From Pedobacter suwonensis (GTDB lineage Bacteria; Bacteroidota; Bacteroidia; Sphingobacteriales; Sphingobacteriaceae), in assembly GCF_900111825.1 (NCBI RefSeq), contig NZ_FOJM01000018.1, positions 1 through 64,000 of the forward strand: a stretch of DNA of 64,000 bases, given 5' to 3'. This document shows positions 1-10,349 of the stretch, piece after piece. The notes beneath the pieces were generated by a model, which saw only the letters and a list, made by a program, of their open reading frames with translations, was not told where the DNA came from and ran no database searches. How positions within the stretch are numbered: the first letter of the stretch is position 1; every line of letters starts with the position of its first letter. A program made the position numbers and the translations under genes.

Positions 1-452
1 AGCCTCGATGCTGCCGCAATTAAGATTTCCGTAGGTTTTTACAAGAAAAGATGCAAGCCTTGGGTTTTTGTTTCTTTTGGGCCAAGCCAAAAGAAAGAGC
101 CCCTCGGCGGCGGTGAGCCGAGGCAAGCCCGAGCAAAGGGCAAAACCTCCCCAACCCCTCCTGCAGGAGGGGAGTTCCCCTTTAATTTTAAAGAATGATC
201 CGTCATCCTCGCGCAGGCGGGGATCTTAATGCAACGTCTAACAGATTTTAAAGCAAATTTAGATTGATGTTAAAACGAAAAGCCGTAGATCGGAAGAACT
301 GCGTTTTTTTTTGCTGTCATCCTAAGCGCAGCGAAGGATCTTTTAAATCAGTTCTATTGACCACCCCCGCCCCTCCTAAATCAGGAGGGGAGTTCCCCTC
401 ATAGTTTCAAAGTAATCAATCCATAAATGTTTTCCGCACCATGCTATCTCCA

Positions 453-808
453 CCCTGCTAACCGGCCTCGCAGATTTTCGCCGGAAAAAGCACGGAAAGC
501 TTTGCACTTTCCCCCCATACCCCACAGCCCAAGGCAGGACCAAAGCGAGAGCGGTGGAATAAAGCAAAGGCTAAGAGCCTCGATGCTGCCGCAATTAAGA
601 TTTCCGTAGCTTTTTACAAGAATTGCACAGCAACCTTTTATACCGATAAAAACAACATAATCACATAAAAAACAGATGCAAGCCTTTCAGTTATGCCTTT
701 GTGTTTGTTGTTTTTAATGGCAGGCATGCTTTCGCTGCACTCAGGTTGGTTATCTTTTTATCAAGAAAAAGGTAAGAGGCCCCCTCGGCGGTGGTGAGCC
801 GAGGCAAG
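453..808 (+). repeat. Long repeat unit, copy 1 (about 356 bp)
   Basis: The unit runs from CCCTGCTAACCGGCCTCGCA to GAGCCGAGGCAAG. It contains the marker words GCCTCGATGCTGCCGC and AAGATTTCCGTAG, then a hairpin of the TTATCTTTTT/AGAAAAAGGTAA type followed by a CCTCGG/CCGAGG hairpin. It belongs to the long variant, with an internal segment that reads TTTCAGTTATGCCTTTGTGT. Confidence 0.85.
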
Positions 809-928
809 TCCGACCCAAGGGAAAGAAAATAGCAACCGCTTTAAGATTCCCGCCTGCGCGGGAATGACGGATTTATTGGTTGAACAATAACCATATTAGA
901 AACTACGGTAGGCACCATGCGATCTGCA

Positions 929-1228
929 CCCTGCTAACCGGCCTCGCAGATTTTCGCCGGAAAAAGCACGGAAAGCTTTGCACCTCCTTTCATATCCCCA
1001 CAGCTCAAGGCAGGATCAAAGCGAGCGCGGTGGAACAAAGCAAGGGCTAAGAGCCTCGATGCTGCCGCTATCAAGATTTCCGTAGCTTTTTACAAGAACT
1101 GCGTAGCAATCTTTTATACCGATAAAAACAACATGATCACATAAAAAACGGATGCTAGCCTTGTTTTTTTGTTTCTTTTGGGCCAAGCCAAAAGAAAGAG
1201 CCCCTCGGCGGCGATGAGCCGAGGCAAG
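929..1228 (+). repeat. Long repeat unit, copy 2
   Basis: Same order of modules as the copy at 453-808 but shorter, because the middle segment is missing. Its distal hairpin has the alternative arms TTTCTTTTGG/CCAAAAGAAAG instead of the TTACC-type arms. Confidence 0.85.
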
Positions 1229-1508
1229 CCTGAGCCTTTGGATAAAGGATAGCAAAGTGCTTTAAGATTAGCTTCGCTGAGCACTGCGTGGTTCCCGCCT
1301 GCGCGGGAATAGCGAACAATGTTTATGAAAAGGCCAAGGATCTCTCCCCTAAACATTACTATATCATTCAAAAAGCGCAATAACGTTTACACAACCATAA
1401 AATTACCCCACATTACATTTATTTTTCCACATTTTTTCGAATTAACATTAAATTAATCTGATAATAAGGCAATTGCATATACATTTGTTGTAAACAATAA
1501 TTTATTCT

Positions 1509-4500
1509 ATGAAAAAACCTTTACTGTTTATTTTATTTCTTCTGGTTTTTGTTAACTATTTATCTGCCCAGGTTTCATTAACGGCAATAAACACAGCTAA
1601 ATCAGAAAATTTTGACGGTATGACATCAACCGGGACTTCAACCGTTGCCGGATGGAGCGCCGTTAAAGCCGGCGGTACAAATACCGCAACTGTTGGTTCG
1701 GCCTTGCCATTAGTGGTTTACAGCACTTCATCAAACAGCGGTGCAGCATATAATGTGGGTACTGCCGGGGCATCCGATCGCTCTTTGGGAAGTTTGGCTT
1801 CTGGTGCTTTAGTACCCAGATTTGGTGCCGGCTTCCAGAATAATACAGGCTCAACTGTAACTTCAATCGATTTATCGGGTGTGATGGAACAGTGGAGAAC
1901 CGGTTCAAACGCCACCGTAAACGAAAAACTGAATTTCGAATATAGTTTTAATGCCACGGGCATTGCCGATGCATCGGCCACCTGGTTGCCACTTACCGGA
2001 ATGGACCTTAACGAAAAGTTAACCACCACTACCGCGGCAGCTGGCGTTGACGGAAATCTTCCTGCAAACCAAACCGCTATTTCAGGAAGCATCACTGCCA
2101 TTACATGGGTAAATGGTGCCACACTTTATATCCGCTGGACAGACACTGATGATTTAGGAAGCGACGGTATTTACGCTGTCGACGATTTTAGCATCACCCC
2201 CAATGGCAGCACTACCGCTACACCGGTTTTATCGGCATCTAATACCGCATTGGTTTTTGGCGATCAGAACATCAATACTAATTCTACTGCACAAAGTTAT
2301 ACTTTAGGTGGCGCCAATCTTACTGCAAACGTTTCAGTAAATGCTACGGCACCCTTCTCTGTCTCAAAAGACAATGTTACGTTCAGCAATGCCATCAGTT
2401 ATACTACCGCCGAGGTTGCGGCCTCACCGTTGGTTTATGTGCGTTTTAGTCCAACGGTAGCAGGTAATGCCAGTGGCAATATTACCAATACCAGCACCGG
2501 CGCAAGCCCTGTTAACGTTGCCGTAAGCGGAAATGGGCTATCAGCCATTTTAACGGTAAACCAAACCGCTTTCGATTTTGGTTCTCAAAATACAGGTACC
2601 TATTCTACCGCACAAACTTTTAATTTGAGTGCATCGGGATTAACTGATGTGGTTAATGTAACCACCACGGCACCTTTTTATCTTTCAAAAGATAATGTAA
2701 CCTATAGCACTTCTTTAGTGTATACCGTGGCTGAACTAGCCACAAGTAAAACAGTTTCCGTACGCTTCAGCCCTACAACTACAGGCCCTGAATCAGGCAA
2801 TATCATTATCTCAAGTAATGGTGCAAGTACACAGAACATTAGCACAACAGGTGTGGGTACCACACCGCCTGCAGCAGCCACACATATTGTAATCTCAGAA
2901 GTTTATGGAGGTGGCGGCAACACCGGTGCAACTTATAAAAACGACTTTATCGAATTATATAATCCGGGCAATACCGCGGTTGATTTAACGGGTTGGAGTG
3001 TGCAGTATTTAAACGCTACCGGTACAGGCACCTGGGCTAAAACAGATTTAACCGGCAGTATCCCTGCAAAAAGTTTCTATTTAGTTCAGGAAGCTGTTGG
3101 CGCCGGCGGAACGGTTAATTTACCTACGCCAGATGCCATCGGAACCTTAACCTTATCGGGTACAACCGGAAAAGTTATTTTAAGCAATTCGAACGTGCTT
3201 TTAACAGGTGCCAATCCATCAACCGCAGCAGTGGTAGATAAAGTGGGTTTTGGCCCAACGGCTACAGGTTTCGAAACCGCACCTACACCGGCAACTTCCA
3301 ATACCACTTCTATTGAACGTAAGGCAAGCGCCACATCTACAGCGGCTACTTTAGCGATTGGAGGTGCTGAAGAATTTAACGGTAACGGCTACGATACCGA
3401 TAACAACAGTACCGATTTTGTAGTTACTTCCCCTAATCCTCAAAACTCATCAGTAAAAGAGCCAACGGGTGCTAACCATGTAGTTATTTCTGAAGTTTAT
3501 GGTGGCGGTGGCAACTCGGGTGCAGTTTATAAAAACGACTTTATCGAGTTATACAATCCAACACTTAGTGCTGTAGATTTAACAGGCTGGAGCGTGCAGT
3601 ATGCCAGCGCAACCGGAACATCCTGGCAGGTTACTACCTTATCGGGCAGCATTGCACCAAAAGGTTTTTACCTCATCCAACAAGCTGCAGGTTCAGGCGG
3701 TACCGCCAATCTGCCAACACCTGATAAAATCGGCACCATTACAATGAGTGGTACCGCAGGTAAAGTACTATTAAGCAATAGCACTACGGCGCAAACCGGT
3801 AGTTTGCCAACCGGCACAGCTGTTATCGATCTGGTAGGTTTTGGCGCTACAGCCAACGGCTTTGAAGGTACCGCCCCTGCACCGGCACCAAACAATACCT
3901 CTTCTATAGAAAGAAAAGCCAGTGCTACATCTGATGCCACCACCATGGGTACCGGTGGTACAGAAGAATTTGCCGGTAACGGCTATGATAGTGATCAAAA
4001 TGCTGCTGATTTTATTGTCAGAACACCGAATCCACAAAACAGCTCGGTAACAGAACCGGTGTCGACATCAGGTCCATATTTGGTAGTTACGCCAAAAACA
4101 CTGGCCTTCAGTAACCAGGCCATCAATACCACTTCTGCAGCCAAAACTTATGTTTTATCGGCAGGTAATTTAACCAACAATACCACGCTGACGGTAACCG
4201 GTCCTTTTTCCATTTCGAAAGATAATGCCACGTTCGCCAATACCCTTAGCTATACCGTTGCAGATTTAGCCACCAACCAAACGGTTTATGTTAAATTCAG
4301 TCCAACGGCAGTGGGTAACGCAAACGGAGCCATTGTACATGCCAGCGCAGGTGCCACCTCAGTTTCACTGGCTTTAAGTGGTCCGGCTATTGATCCTAAC
4401 CAAACGGCTTTCAATTTCGAAAACTGTACTACGGTGGGCAGTGCAGCCTTATCAGATGGTTTTTACCAGTACAGCGTAACCGGTCCGCAAACCTGGGGCT

Positions 4501-7280
4501 GTACCACAACTTTTGGTCACGATGCTTCCGACCCAACTGGTGCGGGCAGTGCAGGCAATGCCGTGCAGATTAATGGTTACTCGGGCGGGAACATCCTTAA
4601 CGAAGACTGGTTAATCTCTCCGGCCTTAAATATTTCATCATTCAATTACGCTATCTTATCTTTCTGGACCAGATCTGCCTTTGCAGGAGATAAACTGCAG
4701 TTAAAAATCTCGACCAACTATATGGGTTCAGGTAATCCTGCATTGGCCACATGGACCAGTTTGGATGGTAAATTCCCTGAAACGGGCAGCGATAAATGGA
4801 CCAAATCAGATAACATCGATTTATCAGCCTATAAAGCTACACCAGTTTATGTAGCTATTGTGTATAATTCTACCACTTCATCAGCCAGCCGCTGGACAGT
4901 TGATGATTTTGCGGTAACCAATTCGAACACGCCACCTGCGGTCGACATTACTACGTCGCCATCGAGCATCAGTTTTGGCTTTCAGGCGGCCAATACCACT
5001 TCAGCAGCAAATAGCTTTGGTTTTTCTGCAGGGAACTTAACGGGCGATGTTACCTTAACTGCTCCGGCCAACTTCACACTGTCTAAAACCAGTACCGGAA
5101 CGTATAGCAGCAGCATTACCTATCCGAAAGCCGATATCAACAATACTTCGCCAACCGTGTATGCGAAATTTTCGCCAACCGCGGCGAACACCAGTTATAC
5201 CGGCAATGTAAATATTGCCACTTCCGGTTCGGCAAATAAAACCGTTGCCTTAAGCGGAAATACCTTCGATGTTTCTAATACCCTTGAAGTGGTCAACTGG
5301 AACATCGAATGGTTTGGCAGTCCGGCACAAGATCCATCAAACGATGCCTTACAGGCGGCCAATGTAAAAACGGTTGTAAATAACCTCAATGCAGATATTT
5401 ATGGTTTTGCAGAGGTGGTAGATACCACTTTATTCAGGAACACGGTTTTACCGGCAGGATACAATGTCGTTTTCAGCGAGTTCGGATCATACGCCGATAA
5501 TAAAGCTGATGCCGATTATCCATTGGCACAAAAACTGGCCTTTATGTACCGTACCGATTTGATTAAACCCATTTCTACCCTCGGTATTTTAAGAGACACC
5601 TACAACCCGGCTGTACCGGCAACCAGTGCCGATGGTACACCTTACAAAAACTGGTCGTCAGGCCGTTTCCCTTATATGATGCAGGCACAGGTAAAGATCA
5701 ACAATAAACTGGATACGGTTTATTTCGTCGAGATTCATGCCAAAGCCAACACAGGCACAACTGCCGATCAGATTGACTCCTACAACCGCAGAAAAGCTGG
5801 CAACAAACAGTTAAAAGATTGGCTTGATGCTAACCTAGCCGGTAAAAAAGTGATTATCCTCGGCGATTTTAACGATGTACTCGATGCCGATAAAACCATT
5901 GCCCCAATGCCTGCAGGTACCGGCACTTCGTATGTCGATTTTACACAGGATGCAGCAAACTATTTCCCGGTTACCCTGCCTTTAAGCTTAGCCGGAAAAC
6001 AATCTACAGCCGGCTTTAATACCGTAATCGATAACGTAATCATTAGCAAAAGCCTTTACCTTAACTATATTACGGCCTCGGCCGAGGTTTTAGATGGCGT
6101 TAAAAACCTGGTCACCAATTACAGTTCTACCACAACCGATCATTACCCGATCCGCACGCGGTATTTGTTCGGCAATGGCGCCCCAACAATTGATGCAGTG
6201 CCTAACCAGGCTGTTTGTTTCACACCAGCCAACCAGACGATTGCCTTAACCGGAATTTCTGCCGGTCCGGAAACTACGCAGAACACTACCCTTTCGGTTA
6301 CTTCAGATAATGCCAACCTGTTTGATGTATTAAGCATAGCCTCAAACGGTGCCGATAAAGGAACCATTACCTACCACTTAAAAAACAATGTAAGCGGTGT
6401 GGCCAACATTGCGGTTACCGTAATGGATAATGGCGGAACAGATTTTGGAGGAGTAGATAAAACCACCAGCACTTTTAAATTAACCGTAACCTCAACCGCT
6501 ACCGCCAGCATTACCGGCACAGCTACCGTTTGTTTAAATGGTGTGCCTCAAACCATCACTTTTACCGGCGCAAACGGATCGGCACCGTATACCTTTACCT
6601 ACAACATTAACGGCGGGGCAAGCCAAACGGTAAGCACTAGCGCAACAAGCGCATCGGTAACCGTATCGGCACCTACCAATATAGCCGGGGCATTTACCTA
6701 TAATTTGATCAATTTAAAAGATGCCAACTGTGGCCAGCCTCAAACAGGAACGGCTACCATAACCGTAAATGCTTTACCGGTAGTTTCCATCAGCAGTAAT
6801 AAAGGTTTATCCATTTCTAAAGGCGATGCAATCGTGTTAACCGCTACAGGTGGTACGCAATTCAGCTGGACAGGCGCTGATATCGTGAGCGGACAGAATA
6901 CGTCTGCCCTAACCATCCGCCCGAAACAGAGCGGTACTTACCGCGTTAGCGTAACCAATGCGAGCGGTTGTGTAAGCGAGCAAAACATTGCCATTACGGT
7001 AATAGAAGATTATAAACTAGAAGCCAGTACCGTAATTACCCCTAATGGCGATGGTTACAACGATAAATTTATCGTTAAAAACATCGATTACTATCCAAAC
7101 AACACCTTAAAGATTTTCGATAAGGCCGGAAGGATATTATACACCAAACATACCTATGCCAACGATTGGGACGGAACCATAAACGGTAGCCCCTTAAACG
7201 AAGGAACCTATTATTACATCATCGATTTAGGGAACGGCATTGGTACATTTAAAGGTTACATCAACATCATTAGAGACTAA
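1509..7280 (+). CDS. Giant secreted endonuclease/exonuclease/phosphatase-family protein with lamin-tail domains and T9SS C-terminal domain
   Basis: This 1923-residue protein starts with a signal peptide (about residues 1-20, ending SAQ). Ig-like repeats with the pattern FSP...G follow at roughly 237-455, then two lamin-tail (LTD) repeats (about 459-650 and 657-850, each with HVVISEVYGGGGN or a close variant), another Ig-like repeat, a choice-of-anchor-like domain (about 966-1140) and an EEP nuclease-like domain (about 1259-1553). The EEP domain shows NWNIEWFG, GDFND and DHYPI. The last 85 residues carry VITPNGDGYNDKF and match the gliding-type sorting domain of type IX secretion. I infer an outer-surface or secreted nuclease that gathers phosphate or nucleotides. 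The PorP/SprF gene follows after 8 bases, a common pairing. LTD plus EEP is typical of large extracellular nucleases in this phylum. The exact substrate is unknown. Confidence 0.85.
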   Translation: MKKPLLFILFLLVFVNYLSAQVSLTAINTAKSENFDGMTSTGTSTVAGWSAVKAGGTNTATVGSALPLVVYSTSSNSGAAYNVGTAGASDRSLGSLASGALVPRFGAGFQNNTGSTVTSIDLSGVMEQWRTGSNATVNEKLNFEYSFNATGIADASATWLPLTGMDLNEKLTTTTAAAGVDGNLPANQTAISGSITAITWVNGATLYIRWTDTDDLGSDGIYAVDDFSITPNGSTTATPVLSASNTALVFGDQNINTNSTAQSYTLGGANLTANVSVNATAPFSVSKDNVTFSNAISYTTAEVAASPLVYVRFSPTVAGNASGNITNTSTGASPVNVAVSGNGLSAILTVNQTAFDFGSQNTGTYSTAQTFNLSASGLTDVVNVTTTAPFYLSKDNVTYSTSLVYTVAELATSKTVSVRFSPTTTGPESGNIIISSNGASTQNISTTGVGTTPPAAATHIVISEVYGGGGNTGATYKNDFIELYNPGNTAVDLTGWSVQYLNATGTGTWAKTDLTGSIPAKSFYLVQEAVGAGGTVNLPTPDAIGTLTLSGTTGKVILSNSNVLLTGANPSTAAVVDKVGFGPTATGFETAPTPATSNTTSIERKASATSTAATLAIGGAEEFNGNGYDTDNNSTDFVVTSPNPQNSSVKEPTGANHVVISEVYGGGGNSGAVYKNDFIELYNPTLSAVDLTGWSVQYASATGTSWQVTTLSGSIAPKGFYLIQQAAGSGGTANLPTPDKIGTITMSGTAGKVLLSNSTTAQTGSLPTGTAVIDLVGFGATANGFEGTAPAPAPNNTSSIERKASATSDATTMGTGGTEEFAGNGYDSDQNAADFIVRTPNPQNSSVTEPVSTSGPYLVVTPKTLAFSNQAINTTSAAKTYVLSAGNLTNNTTLTVTGPFSISKDNATFANTLSYTVADLATNQTVYVKFSPTAVGNANGAIVHASAGATSVSLALSGPAIDPNQTAFNFENCTTVGSAALSDGFYQYSVTGPQTWGCTTTFGHDASDPTGAGSAGNAVQINGYSGGNILNEDWLISPALNISSFNYAILSFWTRSAFAGDKLQLKISTNYMGSGNPALATWTSLDGKFPETGSDKWTKSDNIDLSAYKATPVYVAIVYNSTTSSASRWTVDDFAVTNSNTPPAVDITTSPSSISFGFQAANTTSAANSFGFSAGNLTGDVTLTAPANFTLSKTSTGTYSSSITYPKADINNTSPTVYAKFSPTAANTSYTGNVNIATSGSANKTVALSGNTFDVSNTLEVVNWNIEWFGSPAQDPSNDALQAANVKTVVNNLNADIYGFAEVVDTTLFRNTVLPAGYNVVFSEFGSYADNKADADYPLAQKLAFMYRTDLIKPISTLGILRDTYNPAVPATSADGTPYKNWSSGRFPYMMQAQVKINNKLDTVYFVEIHAKANTGTTADQIDSYNRRKAGNKQLKDWLDANLAGKKVIILGDFNDVLDADKTIAPMPAGTGTSYVDFTQDAANYFPVTLPLSLAGKQSTAGFNTVIDNVIISKSLYLNYITASAEVLDGVKNLVTNYSSTTTDHYPIRTRYLFGNGAPTIDAVPNQAVCFTPANQTIALTGISAGPETTQNTTLSVTSDNANLFDVLSIASNGADKGTITYHLKNNVSGVANIAVTVMDNGGTDFGGVDKTTSTFKLTVTSTATASITGTATVCLNGVPQTITFTGANGSAPYTFTYNINGGASQTVSTSATSASVTVSAPTNIAGAFTYNLINLKDANCGQPQTGTATITVNALPVVSISSNKGLSISKGDAIVLTATGGTQFSWTGADIVSGQNTSALTIRPKQSGTYRVSVTNASGCVSEQNIAITVIEDYKLEASTVITPNGDGYNDKFIVKNIDYYPNNTLKIFDKAGRILYTKHTYANDWDGTINGSPLNEGTYYYIIDLGNGIGTFKGYINIIRD

Positions 7281-7288
7281 TTACAGAC

Positions 7289-8209
7289 ATGAGAGCAATT
7301 ACCAAAAACATAAAGCAAATGCGTCGCGTAACGTTTCTATTTGCTGCAGGCACATTATTTTTAGGATCTGTACAAGCACAGATCCTTCCACTCAATGCAC
7401 AGTATTTTCAGAACCGTTACCTCGTAAACCCATCAATGGCGGGCATTAACGAAGGTTTTAACATCAACGGCAGTTTCCGAAAACAGTGGTCAAACATTCC
7501 GGGCGCACCCATTACCCAAAGCGTAACCCTCGATCAGCAGGTAAATAAAGTGGGTTGGGGCGTAAACATCTACAACGAGAAATCGGGCGGCATCCAGCGC
7601 ACCAAGGCTGTGGGTACCTTTGCCTATCACCTGCCGCTAAACAGCGACGATCAGAAATTAAATTTCGGGATCTCTTTTGGTGCCAGTCAGGATAAACTCG
7701 ATTTGAACAGTATAAGAAACAGCGATATTAACGACCCATCCATCGCCCGTTTTAACGACCGCGGTTATTACTTGGATGGCGATTTCGGTATCTCTTATAC
7801 CTCAAAAGGATTAACCGTTGAAGGCGCCGTACCTAACATGCGTTCGGTTTTCAGGAAAGACGATTTAAACTTTGCCGATAAACCCACGTTTTATTCGGCG
7901 GTGAGTTATAAGTTCATGCTGGCCTCGGGTATGAATGGCATCAGCCTCGAGCCTAAAGGTGTTTTCAGGGGCATCAAGAATTACGAAAATTTATGGGATG
8001 CCGGTTTAAATGCAAACTTCGCTAACGATAAGTTATACGTAATGGCCATGTACCACAATACGCAGAATGCTACTGTTGGTTTCGGGATGAATTACAAATC
8101 GACCCTGTATTTTATGGCCTACTACAATACGGCTACTTCTGCTATCAGCGGTTATACTGATGGCGATTTCGAAGTCAACATCAGGCTGAACATTGGTAAG
8201 AAGCCGTAA
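7289..8209 (+). CDS. PorP/SprF family type IX secretion outer-membrane protein
   Basis: The 306-residue protein has a signal peptide (cleavage after about VQAQ, residue 31) and then the family hallmark LNAQYFQNRYLVNPSMAG followed by many alternating beta-strand segments. Members of the PorP/SprF family form an outer-membrane barrel associated with type IX secretion and are usually encoded right after a large gliding-CTD protein, as here (8-base gap). In characterised systems such proteins help attach or export their adjacent partner; I infer the same role for the 1923-residue protein upstream. An in-frame ATG at 7319 (MRRVTFLF) is an alternative start that gives a more compact signal peptide. 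Confidence 0.85.
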   Translation: MRAITKNIKQMRRVTFLFAAGTLFLGSVQAQILPLNAQYFQNRYLVNPSMAGINEGFNINGSFRKQWSNIPGAPITQSVTLDQQVNKVGWGVNIYNEKSGGIQRTKAVGTFAYHLPLNSDDQKLNFGISFGASQDKLDLNSIRNSDINDPSIARFNDRGYYLDGDFGISYTSKGLTVEGAVPNMRSVFRKDDLNFADKPTFYSAVSYKFMLASGMNGISLEPKGVFRGIKNYENLWDAGLNANFANDKLYVMAMYHNTQNATVGFGMNYKSTLYFMAYYNTATSAISGYTDGDFEVNIRLNIGKKP

Positions 8210-8281
8210 TTTTAAAAGAAAAAGTCGTCATCCGATTACTATCAGATCTCGCGAAGGCGGGGATCTTAACAGCACAAACTT

Positions 8282-8317
8282 AAGCCGCAGATCGAAAGAA
8301 CTGCGGCTTTTGTTTTT
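8282..8317 (+). terminator. Rho-independent terminator after the PorP/SprF gene
   Basis: A perfect 9-bp stem, AAGCCGCAG/CTGCGGCTT, with a 10-base loop is followed by TTGTTTTT. It lies 73 bases past the PorP/SprF stop codon. A decayed version of the same sequence occurs at about 283-312 in repeat cluster 1. Confidence 0.8.
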
Positions 8318-8551
8318 AGAAGAATGACCGTCATTTCGACTGTAGCGCAGCGGAATGGAGAAATCTTTGAACCTCGTTATAGCGAGCGCCCTAAACCCCT
8401 ATCCGCCTATCGGTACCTTTCACCTGAAAGGGAATGGACTAAAGAGAATTCTCTTCATAACCACCCCCGCCCCTCCTAAATCAGGAGGGGAGTTCCCCTC
8501 ATAGTTTCATAAGAATCAATACATGAATATTTTATGCACTTGCTATCTGTT

Positions 8552-8904
8552 CCCTGCTATCCGGCCTCGCAGATTTTCGCCGGAAAAAGCACGGAAATCT
8601 TTGCACTCCCTTTCATAACCCCACAGCCCAAGGCAGGATCAAAGCGAACGCAGTGGGAACAAGCCAGGCTAAGAGCCTCGATGCTGCCGCTATCAAGATT
8701 TCCGTAGCTTTTTACAAGAATTGCACAGCAATCTTTTATACCGATAAAAACAACATGATCACATAAAAAACAGATGCAAGCCTTTCAGTTATGCCTTTGT
8801 GTTTGTTGTTTTTAACTGCAGGCATGCTTTCGCTGCGCTCAGGTTTGTTTCTTTTCTATCAAGAGAAAAGAAAGAGCCCCTCGGCGGCGGTGAGCCGAGG
8901 CAAG
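8552..8904 (+). repeat. Long repeat unit, copy 3
   Basis: Long variant. Its distal hairpin has arms TTTCTTTTCT and AGAGAAAAGAAAG around ATCA, a third arm sequence that still pairs. Confidence 0.85.
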
Positions 8905-9064
8905 CCCGAGCCAGGGGCAAAAATGTACACTATTAACCTAACTTAAAAGATTTCTCCGCTACGGTCGAAATGACGGATTTTTCGCGATAACCTGCAATTA
9001 AAAGATCCTTCGTACCTCAGGATGACAGCTAGAGAAGAATTCCCTCTACTCCTCGCTATCTGCG

Positions 9065-9417
9065 CCCTGCTAACCGGCCTCGCAGATTTTCGCCGGAAAA
9101 GCACGGAAAGCTTTGCACCTCCTTTCATACTCCCACAGCCCAAGGCAGGATCAAAGCGAGCGCGGTGGAACAAAGCAAAGGCTAAGAGCCTCGATGCTGC
9201 CGCTATAAAGATTTACGTAGGTTTTCACAAGAATTGCGTAGCAATCTTTTATACCGATAAAAACAATACGATCACATAAAAAACGGATGCAAGCCTTTCA
9301 GTTATGCCTTTGTGTTTGTTGTTTTTGATGGCAGGCATGCTTTCGCTACGCTCAGGTTTGTTTCTTTTGGGCCAAGCCAAAAGAAAGAGCCCCTCGGCGG
9401 CGGTGAGCCGAGGCAAG
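9065..9417 (+). repeat. Long repeat unit, copy 4
   Basis: Long variant with the TTTCTTTTGG/CCAAAAGAAAG distal hairpin and the terminal CCTCGG/CCGAGG hairpin. Confidence 0.85.
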
Positions 9418-9600
9418 CCCCGAGCCAGGGAAAAGAAAATAGCGATTGCATTAAGATTCCCGCCTGCGCGGGAATGATGGATTTATTGATGGAACAACGA
9501 CTATTTACCACCCCCGCCCCTCCTAAATCAGGAGGGGAGTTCCCCTCATAGTTTCATAAGAATCAATACATGAATATTTTTATGCACCTCGCTATCTCCT

Positions 9601-9851
9601 CCCTGCTACCGGCCTCGCAGATTTTCGCCGGAAAAAGCACGGAAATCTTTGCAGTTCCCCTCTCATAACCCAACAGCCCAAGGCAGGATCAAAGCGAGCG
9701 CGCTGGAATAAAGCAAGGGCTAAGAGCCTCGATGCTGCCGCTATCAAGATTTCCGTAGGTTTTTACAAGAAAAGATGCAAGCCTTGATTTTTGGTTACCT
9801 TTTTATCAAGAAAAAGGTAAGAGCCCATCGGCGGCGGTGAGCCGAGGCAAG
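9601..9851 (+). repeat. Long repeat unit, copy 5 (short variant)
   Basis: Short variant in which TTTTTACAAGAAAAGATGC joins directly to the distal hairpin, here of the TTACCTTTTT/AGAAAAAGGTAA type. Confidence 0.85.
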
Positions 9852-9989
9852 CCCGAGCTGAGGTATAAATCGCAGATTACCCATAGTAGTAAGATTGCTT
9901 CGTCGGCTGAAAAAGCCTTCTCGCAATGACGGATTTATTGATGAAACAACGTCATATTGGAAACTATCCTATACACCACGCTATCTCCA

Positions 9990-10238
9990 CCCTGCTACCC
10001 GGCCTCGCAGATTTTCGCCGGAAAAAGCACGGAAAGCTTTGCACTTACCCCTAATACCCCACAGCCCAAGGCAGAATTAAAGCGAGCGCGGTGGCACAAA
10101 GCCAGGGCTAAAAGCCTCGATGCTGCCGCTATCAAGATTTCCGTAGGTTTTTACAAGAAAAGATGCAAGCCTTGGGTTTTTGTTTCTTTTGGGCCAAGCC
10201 AAAAGAAAGAGCCCTCGGCGGCGGTGAGCCGAGGCAAG
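9990..10238 (+). repeat. Long repeat unit, copy 6 (short variant)
   Basis: Short variant with the TTTCTTTTGG/CCAAAAGAAAG hairpin. Its second half is nearly identical to the partial copy at 1-127. Confidence 0.85.
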
Positions 10239-10349
10239 CCCGAGCCAGGGAAAAGAAAATAGCGATTGCATTAAGATTAGCTTCGCTGAGCACTTCGTGG
10301 TTCCCGCCTGCGCGGGAATGACGACCGTATTAGTAATTAAACACCCCCC

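Larger units (their letters stand above)
1..1508. repeat. Mosaic intergenic repeat cluster 1
   Basis: This gene-free stretch is built from repeated modules rather than unique sequence. It holds a partial long unit (1-127), two full long units (453-808 and 929-1228), a CCCCTCCT/AGGAGGGG hairpin module (361-425, partial at 146-183) and several short ATTCCCGC/GCGGGAAT hairpins (around 845-870 and 1290-1312). The same modules recur at 8210-10340 and 23940-25410. Short open frames across them differ from copy to copy and show no protein-like conservation, so they are treated as non-coding. A possible Bacteroidota -7 box (TACATTTG, 1480-1487) sits before the next gene. Confidence 0.85.
8318..10349. 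repeat. Mosaic intergenic repeat cluster 2
   Basis: About 2 kb without a credible gene. It contains four long units (8552-8904, 9065-9417, 9601-9851, 9990-10238), two CCCCTCCT/AGGAGGGG modules (8461-8525 and 9510-9575), and short modules such as GATTTCTCCGCTACGGTCGA (8947-8966) and ATTCCCGC/GCGGGAAT hairpins (about 9455-9480, 10300-10322). The modules occur in changing order, which points to rearrangement or repeated insertion. Confidence 0.85.

Noticed and set aside
1..1320. Short open frames on both strands inside the repeat units (for example around 376-609 and 1016-1380)
   Set aside because: They sit on hairpin-rich repeats, change frame between copies and have repetitive low-complexity products, so they are not genes.
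1718..6367. Long antisense open frames within the 1923-aa gene
   Set aside because: They are shadows of a strongly biased coding strand; no domains and no promoter.
8210..10340. CRISPR array
   Set aside because: Repeats are long, irregular and of several kinds; there are no short identical repeats with uniform unique spacers and no cas gene.
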